Below are positions 23,846-27,887 of a stretch of 27,887 nt of DNA, piece after piece. Origin of the DNA: an uncultured Cloacibacillus sp. (GTDB lineage: Bacteria > Synergistota > Synergistia > Synergistales > Synergistaceae); NCBI GenBank assembly GCA_900545755.1, contig URAG01000030.1:1-27887 (forward strand), read 5' to 3'. Below the pieces are notes generated by a model, which was not told the origin of the DNA, searched no databases, and worked only from the letters and a program-made list of their open reading frames with translations. Both the position numbers and the translations under genes were made by a program. Every line of letters begins with the position of its first letter. Positions within the stretch are counted from its first letter, which is position 1.

Positions 23846-24816
23846 TATTCAGGCCGAGAAGACTCAGAAGAACCGCGGCGATACGCGACATGGCGGCCGA
23901 GACAAGGCTCTCTCCCTCTATGCTCGTCTATCCCGTATTCATACGTGAAGGCAAAAACATAATCGAAGACATACCCGCGATGCCGGGGCAGAAACGCTAC
24001 AGCCCCGACACCTTTCCTAAATTCCTCGAAGAGACTGCGAACGCCGGAATAAAGTCGATACTGCTCTTCGGCCTCCCAGAGCACAAGGACGAGTGCGGAA
24101 GCGGCGCGTGGGACGAAAACGGAGTTATACAGCAGGCGCTTAGAATCGGTAAGAAAAATTTCCCCGAAATGACATTCATCTGCGACGTCTGCCTCTGCGA
24201 ATACACCTCGCACGGACATTGCGGCCTGCTCAAGGGCGACACCGTCGACAACGACCCGACCGTCGAACTGCTCGCCAAGACCGCGCTCTCGCAGGCACAG
24301 GCGGGAGCCGACGTCGTAGCGCCGTCCGACATGATGGACGGGCGCGTCGGCGCGATACGCGACGCGCTCGACGCGGCGGGGATGGACGAGACGATAATCT
24401 TCTCCTACGCGGTCAAGTACGCCTCGGCATTCTACGGCCCGTTCCGCGAGGCGGCGGGCTCGACGCCGGCTTTCGGCGACCGCCGCAGCTACCAGATGGA
24501 TCCGCGCAACGTGCGCGAGGCGCTGCGCGAAGCGGAGCTCGACATAGACGAAGGCGCGGACATGATAATGGTCAAGCCCGGCCTGCCCTACCTCGACGTC
24601 CTCTCGAAGGTCAAGGAAGCCTTCGACGTGCCTACGGGAGCTTACTGCGTCAGCGGCGAATATTCGATGATAAAGGCCGCGGCAGCGAACGGCTGGCTCG
24701 ACGAAGAGCGCGTAGTCGCGGAGAGCGCCGTCTGCCTCGCGCGCGCGGGAGCGGACATAATCGTCACCTACTTCGCGCCAGAGCTCGCGAAGATGATGAA
24801 AGAAGGGCGGCTCTAA
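23842..24816 (+). CDS. hemB: Delta-aminolevulinic acid dehydratase (porphobilinogen synthase)
   Basis: Condenses two 5-aminolevulinates to porphobilinogen. The catalytic zinc ligands C117, C119 and C127 are present in [15 protein letters not shown], so this is the Zn-dependent type. The Schiff-base lysines are K192 in [17 protein letters not shown] and K245 in [12 protein letters not shown]. 324 residues is normal. ATG overlaps the stop of cobA-hemD (ATGA), and the stop TAA overlaps the hemL start. Confidence 0.97.
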   Translation: MIFRPRRLRRTAAIRDMAAETRLSPSMLVYPVFIREGKNIIEDIPAMPGQKRYSPDTFPKFLEETANAGIKSILLFGLPEHKDECGSGAWDENGVIQQALRIGKKNFPEMTFICDVCLCEYTSHGHCGLLKGDTVDNDPTVELLAKTALSQAQAGADVVAPSDMMDGRVGAIRDALDAAGMDETIIFSYAVKYASAFYGPFREAAGSTPAFGDRRSYQMDPRNVREALREAELDIDEGADMIMVKPGLPYLDVLSKVKEAFDVPTGAYCVSGEYSMIKAAAANGWLDEERVVAESAVCLARAGADIIVTYFAPELAKMMKEGRL

Positions 24817-26189
24817 TGAACCGCAACGAAGAGCTCTTCGCGCGCGCCGAGCGCGTAATTCCAGGCGGCGTCAACAGCCCGGTCCGCGCCTTCAGAAGCG
24901 TCGGAGGCACGCCCATATTCGCCTCGCGTGCCAAAGGGCAGTATCTCTGGGATGAAAACGGGAAACGCTACACAGACTACATAGGCTCGTGGGGGCCGCT
25001 CATACTCGGCCACTCCTACGAGCCGGTCGTCGAAGCAGTCATGAAGGCGGCTGAGAACGGCGCGAGCTTCGGCCTGCCGACCGAGGCCGAGGTCGAGATG
25101 GCGGAGCTCGTCTGCTCGCTCGTCCCCGGCGTCGAAATGGTGCGCATGGTCTCGTCAGGCACGGAGGCCGTGCTCTCGGCGCTGCGCGTCGCGCGCGGCT
25201 TCACCGGGCGCGAGGTCGTCGTGAAGTTCGAGGGCTGCTACCACGGACATTCAGACTCGATGCTCGTCAAGGCGGGCTCCGGCCTCGCTACTGCGGGGCA
25301 GCCAGACAGCGCGGGCGTCACGCGCGGCACCGCCGCTACGACGCTCACATGCGCCTACAACGACGCGAACGCGCTCGAAAGGATATTCGCGGAGCACGGC
25401 GAGCAAATCGCAGCCGTTATTGTGGAGCCCGTCGCCGCGAACATGGGCGTCGTCCTCCCGGACGAAGACGTGCCGAAGTGGGCCAAAGACTCTACCGGCA
25501 ACGCCGGCATGGAAGTGGAATATCCCAAATGCGGACGGCTGCCTGAGAGAAAAGGCTTCCTTGAAAGAGTGCGCGAAATCACGCAGCGTTACGGCGCGCT
25601 TCTCATCTTCGACGAAGTCATCACGGGCTTCCGCCTCGGCATAAACTGCGCCTCCGGCTACTATGGAATCACGCCCGATCTCTCGACCTTCGGAAAGATA
25701 ATCGGCGGAGGCCTTCCCGTCGGCGCTTACGGCGGACGGCGCGACGTTATGAGCTGCGTCGCACCGCTCGGCCCCGTCTATCAAGCGGGGACGCTCTCCG
25801 GCAACCCCATAGCTATGGCCGCTGGGCTCGCCACGCTCAAGACCCTGCGCGACAACCCGAATATATACAGAGACATCAACTACCTGCGCGCTTCGCTCGG
25901 CGCTGGGCTCGCGGCGATGTTCGCCGAGAAGGGCGTCCGCGCCTTCGTACAGGGCATAGAGTCGCTCTCGACGGTGTTCTTCACGAAAGAGCCGGTATTC
26001 AGCTACGCGGACGCGAAAAAGAGCGACACGGCGCGCTACGCGAGATTCTTCAACGGAATGCTCGCGCACGGCGTGCTTATGGCCCCGTCGCAGTTCGAGG
26101 CGATGTTCCTCAGCGCGGCGCACACCGCGGAAGACGTGTCGCAGTTCCTCGACGCGGCGCAAGAGACGATAAATTCGGACGGTTTCTAA
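24816..26189 (+). CDS. hemL: Glutamate-1-semialdehyde 2,1-aminomutase with an internal insertion
   Basis: PLP enzyme that turns glutamate-1-semialdehyde into 5-aminolevulinate. Landmarks: RVIPGGVNSPVRAF (13-26), MVSSGTEAVLSALRVARGFTG, FEGCYHGHSDSMLVKAGSG, FDEVITGFR (265-273) and the PLP Lys294 in STFGKIIGGGLPVGAYGG. At 457 residues it is about 30 longer than usual. The excess is one block at residues 216-245, starting DEDVPKWAKDSTGNAGMEVE, between EPVAANMGVVLP and the normal KGFLERVREIT. ATG 24816 overlaps the hemB stop (TAATG); the longer open frame upstream merely shadows hemB. cobO begins directly after the stop. Confidence 0.95.
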   Translation: MNRNEELFARAERVIPGGVNSPVRAFRSVGGTPIFASRAKGQYLWDENGKRYTDYIGSWGPLILGHSYEPVVEAVMKAAENGASFGLPTEAEVEMAELVCSLVPGVEMVRMVSSGTEAVLSALRVARGFTGREVVVKFEGCYHGHSDSMLVKAGSGLATAGQPDSAGVTRGTAATTLTCAYNDANALERIFAEHGEQIAAVIVEPVAANMGVVLPDEDVPKWAKDSTGNAGMEVEYPKCGRLPERKGFLERVREITQRYGALLIFDEVITGFRLGINCASGYYGITPDLSTFGKIIGGGLPVGAYGGRRDVMSCVAPLGPVYQAGTLSGNPIAMAAGLATLKTLRDNPNIYRDINYLRASLGAGLAAMFAEKGVRAFVQGIESLSTVFFTKEPVFSYADAKKSDTARYARFFNGMLAHGVLMAPSQFEAMFLSAAHTAEDVSQFLDAAQETINSDGF

Positions 26190-26684
26190 ATGCGTAAGGG
26201 CGAAGTCCAGATATACACGGGCGACGGAAAGGGCAAGACGACGGCGGCCTTCGGCCTCTGCCTCCGCGCGCTGGGACGCGGCCACCGCGTCCGCGTCGTG
26301 CAGTTCCTAAAGGCGGAGCGCTGCGGCGAGCACATTGCTGCGGAGAAGATCGGCCTTCCCGTTATGCAGTGCCCGATGGGGCGCAAAAGCGGCCCATGCG
26401 CGCATCCCTGCCCGCTCTTCACGGAGGCGCGGCGCGTCCTTGAAGAAAACGCCGCCGACCTTCTCGTGCTAGACGAGCTGATGGCGGCGATACGCCACGG
26501 ATGCGTGAGCCTGGACGAAGCCCTCTCGCTTCTCGATATACGTCCGGGAAACACCGAAATAGTTATGACGGGCCGCCGCGCGCCGCGCGAGCTGGTCGAG
26601 CGCGCGGGGCTCGTCACGACTATGGAAAAGACGAAGCACTTCTTCGACGCCGGAGTTCCCGCGCGCGAAGGCATAGAATACTGA
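26190..26684 (+). CDS. cobO: Cob(I)yrinic acid a,c-diamide / cob(I)alamin adenosyltransferase
   Basis: Transfers the adenosyl group of ATP to Co(I) corrinoids (CobO/BtuR/CobA-type family). The P-loop is YTGDGKGKTTAA (9-20), followed by RVRVVQFLKAE and the Walker B-like DLLVLDEL (90-97), with IVMTGRRAPRELVERA at the C-terminal end. Length 164 is normal. An odd feature is a Cys trio (C61, C70, C74) in QCPMGRKSGPCAHPCPLF where relatives usually have an Arg/Gly/Phe loop with at most one Cys. The start follows the hemL stop with no spacer. Confidence 0.93.
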   Translation: MRKGEVQIYTGDGKGKTTAAFGLCLRALGRGHRVRVVQFLKAERCGEHIAAEKIGLPVMQCPMGRKSGPCAHPCPLFTEARRVLEENAADLLVLDELMAAIRHGCVSLDEALSLLDIRPGNTEIVMTGRRAPRELVERAGLVTTMEKTKHFFDAGVPAREGIEY

Positions 26685-26701
26685 AAACGGCGGTGAATCA
26701 G

Positions 26702-27887
26702 ATGAAAGGCGTCATGGTACAGGGCACGAGCAGCGACAGCGGTAAGAGCTTCATCGCGACGGCGCTCTGCCGAATCTTCTCCGACATGGGCTACAACGTC
26801 TGCCCCTTCAAATCCCAGAATATGTCCAACAACTCGTACGTCACGGCGGACGGCCTCGAGATGGGGCGCGCGCAGGGCGTGCAGGCCGAGGCGGCGCGCG
26901 TCGAGCCGCAGGCATTTATGAACCCGATACTTCTCAAGCCGCGCAAGGACGTTTCGTCGGAAATCGTCCTCATGGGCAAGGTCTACGACGCGCCCTGCGA
27001 CAAAAATTATTACAAAGACTTCACGATGGGCAAAGGCATCGAGACGGTGCGCGAAGCCCTCTCCATAATAGATAAGAATTTCGACCTCATGGTATGCGAA
27101 GGCGCGGGCAGTCCCGCCGAGATAAACCTCAACGCGGGCGAGATAGCGAACATGCGCGTCGCGCGCGAAGCGGACATGCCAGTCATCCTCGTCACAGACG
27201 TGGACCGCGGCGGCTCGCTCGCCTCCGTCGTCGGCACGCTCGAACTTCTCGGTGAAGACAGGGAGCGCGTCAAGGGCATAATCTTTAACAAATTCCGCGG
27301 CGACATATCGCTCTTCCAGGACGCCGTCGAATGGGTCGAAAAGCGCACGGGGGTCAAAGTCGTCGGCGTAATGCCGTGGCTCACCGATATAATCATAGAG
27401 GGCGAGGACATACTGAGCCTCAACTGGAACAGCGGCAGCGGCGACTGTGAAGAAAAGCTGCGCGTCGGCGTCGTCAAATTCCCGCGCGTATCAAACCACA
27501 CCGACATAGAGGCCTTCCGCTTCGAGCCAGACGTCGAGATAGTAGAGCTCTCGTCGCCGGCGCAGCTTTCGCGCCTTGACGCCGTAGTCCTGCCCGGCAC
27601 GAAAAGCACCGTGCTCGACATGAAATACCTCATCGACTCGGGCCTCGCAGATGGGATACGCCGCTTCTACGCAAAGGGCGGCACTGTCTACGGACTCTGC
27701 GGCGGTTACCAGATGATGGGCGAGAAGATAGACGACTCCCATCTGCGCGACAACGATAAAATTCCCGAGATAGAGGGGCTCGGCTTGCTGCCCGCCGTCA
27801 CGACCTTCGGCGAGCAGAAAATGACCGTGCGCCGCAAGGGCCGCGCGATTCATCCTTACTTCACGGAAGAGACGCCGGTCGACGGCT
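26702..27887 (+). CDS. cobQ: Cobyric acid synthase, 3' end beyond the window
   Basis: Amidates side chains b, d, e and g of adenosylcobyrinic a,c-diamide with glutamine and ATP. 395 codons are visible without a stop. The N-terminal synthetase domain has MVQGTSSDSGKSFIATALCR (5-24), FKSQNMSNNSYVT and EGAGSPAEINL, then VDRGGSLASVVGTLELL. The glutamine amidotransferase domain follows, with VLPGTKSTVLDMKYL and the nucleophile Cys in YGLCGGYQMMG. Full-length family members are about 490-510 residues, so roughly 100 are missing at the edge. The ATG at 26702 follows CGGCGGTGA, 17 bp after cobO. Also called cbiP in anaerobic pathways. Confidence 0.95.
   Translation, partial: MKGVMVQGTSSDSGKSFIATALCRIFSDMGYNVCPFKSQNMSNNSYVTADGLEMGRAQGVQAEAARVEPQAFMNPILLKPRKDVSSEIVLMGKVYDAPCDKNYYKDFTMGKGIETVREALSIIDKNFDLMVCEGAGSPAEINLNAGEIANMRVAREADMPVILVTDVDRGGSLASVVGTLELLGEDRERVKGIIFNKFRGDISLFQDAVEWVEKRTGVKVVGVMPWLTDIIIEGEDILSLNWNSGSGDCEEKLRVGVVKFPRVSNHTDIEAFRFEPDVEIVELSSPAQLSRLDAVVLPGTKSTVLDMKYLIDSGLADGIRRFYAKGGTVYGLCGGYQMMGEKIDDSHLRDNDKIPEIEGLGLLPAVTTFGEQKMTVRRKGRAIHPYFTEETPVDG

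Noticed and set aside
24219..24815. Upstream part of the hemL frame inside hemB
   Set aside because: Arg-rich shadow of hemB; the true start at 24816 overlaps the hemB stop and gives a normal HemL N-terminus.
25251..26285. 344-codon minus-strand frame
   Set aside because: Antisense shadow of hemL, spanning into cobO; Arg/Glu-rich with no domain.

Overview
The window is a GC-rich bacterial chromosome segment. Its coding style (Leu mostly CTC/CTG, frequent ATA for Ile, many ATGA stop/start overlaps), the complete anaerobic (cobalt-early) cobalamin route, and a chelatase with an export signal next to a BtuCDF-like importer suggest a strictly anaerobic diderm. My best guess is Synergistota (Cloacibacillus/Synergistes-like). 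This is inferred from gene content only; no rRNA or marker gene is present.

Left part, about 1-8.2 kb: mostly unrelated housekeeping and accessory genes. On the minus strand are an aldo/keto-reductase N-terminus that loses family similarity after about 70 codons and runs off the edge, a small membrane protein downstream of rlmN, an RlmN methyltransferase with an unusual Arg/Gly/Glu-rich tail of about 220 residues, an exported phosphodiester-glycosidase-like protein, and an EamA permease translationally coupled to a small Cys-rich DUF6485-type protein. A TTG-started Lrp/AsnC regulator is divergent from the last pair. Then come a small three-helix membrane protein (minus), a 505-bp gap without a convincing gene, and a MATE exporter (plus) with its own promoter and terminator.

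Right part, about 8.28-27.9 kb: one long, tightly packed plus-strand operon behind a cobalamin riboswitch and an intrinsic terminator. Gene order: cbiK (exported), btuC-, btuD- and btuF-like genes, cbiL, an unassigned polytopic membrane protein, cbiC, cbiD, cbiET fusion, cbiF, cbiG, hemA, cbiH, cbiJ-sirC fusion, hemC, cobA-hemD fusion, hemB, hemL, cobO, and cobQ/cbiP cut by the right edge. Apart from glutamyl-tRNA synthetase, every step from glutamyl-tRNA to the corrin ring is encoded here: HemA and HemL make 5-aminolevulinate; HemB, HemC and HemD make uroporphyrinogen III; CobA and the SirC domain make sirohydrochlorin; CbiK inserts cobalt; CbiL, H, F, G, D, J, E, T and C build cobyrinate. 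CobO and CobQ/CbiP start the late steps. cbiA, cbiB/cobD and the nucleotide-loop genes are not in the window and may lie downstream. No later heme gene (hemE onward) is present, so the hem genes here look dedicated to corrinoid (and perhaps siroheme) supply, under B12 feedback.

The points most worth following up are the membrane protein between cbiL and cbiC, the CbiJ-SirC fusion, the exported cobaltochelatase beside an importer, the HemL insertion, and the RlmN tail. I found no mobile element, CRISPR array, tRNA or rRNA.
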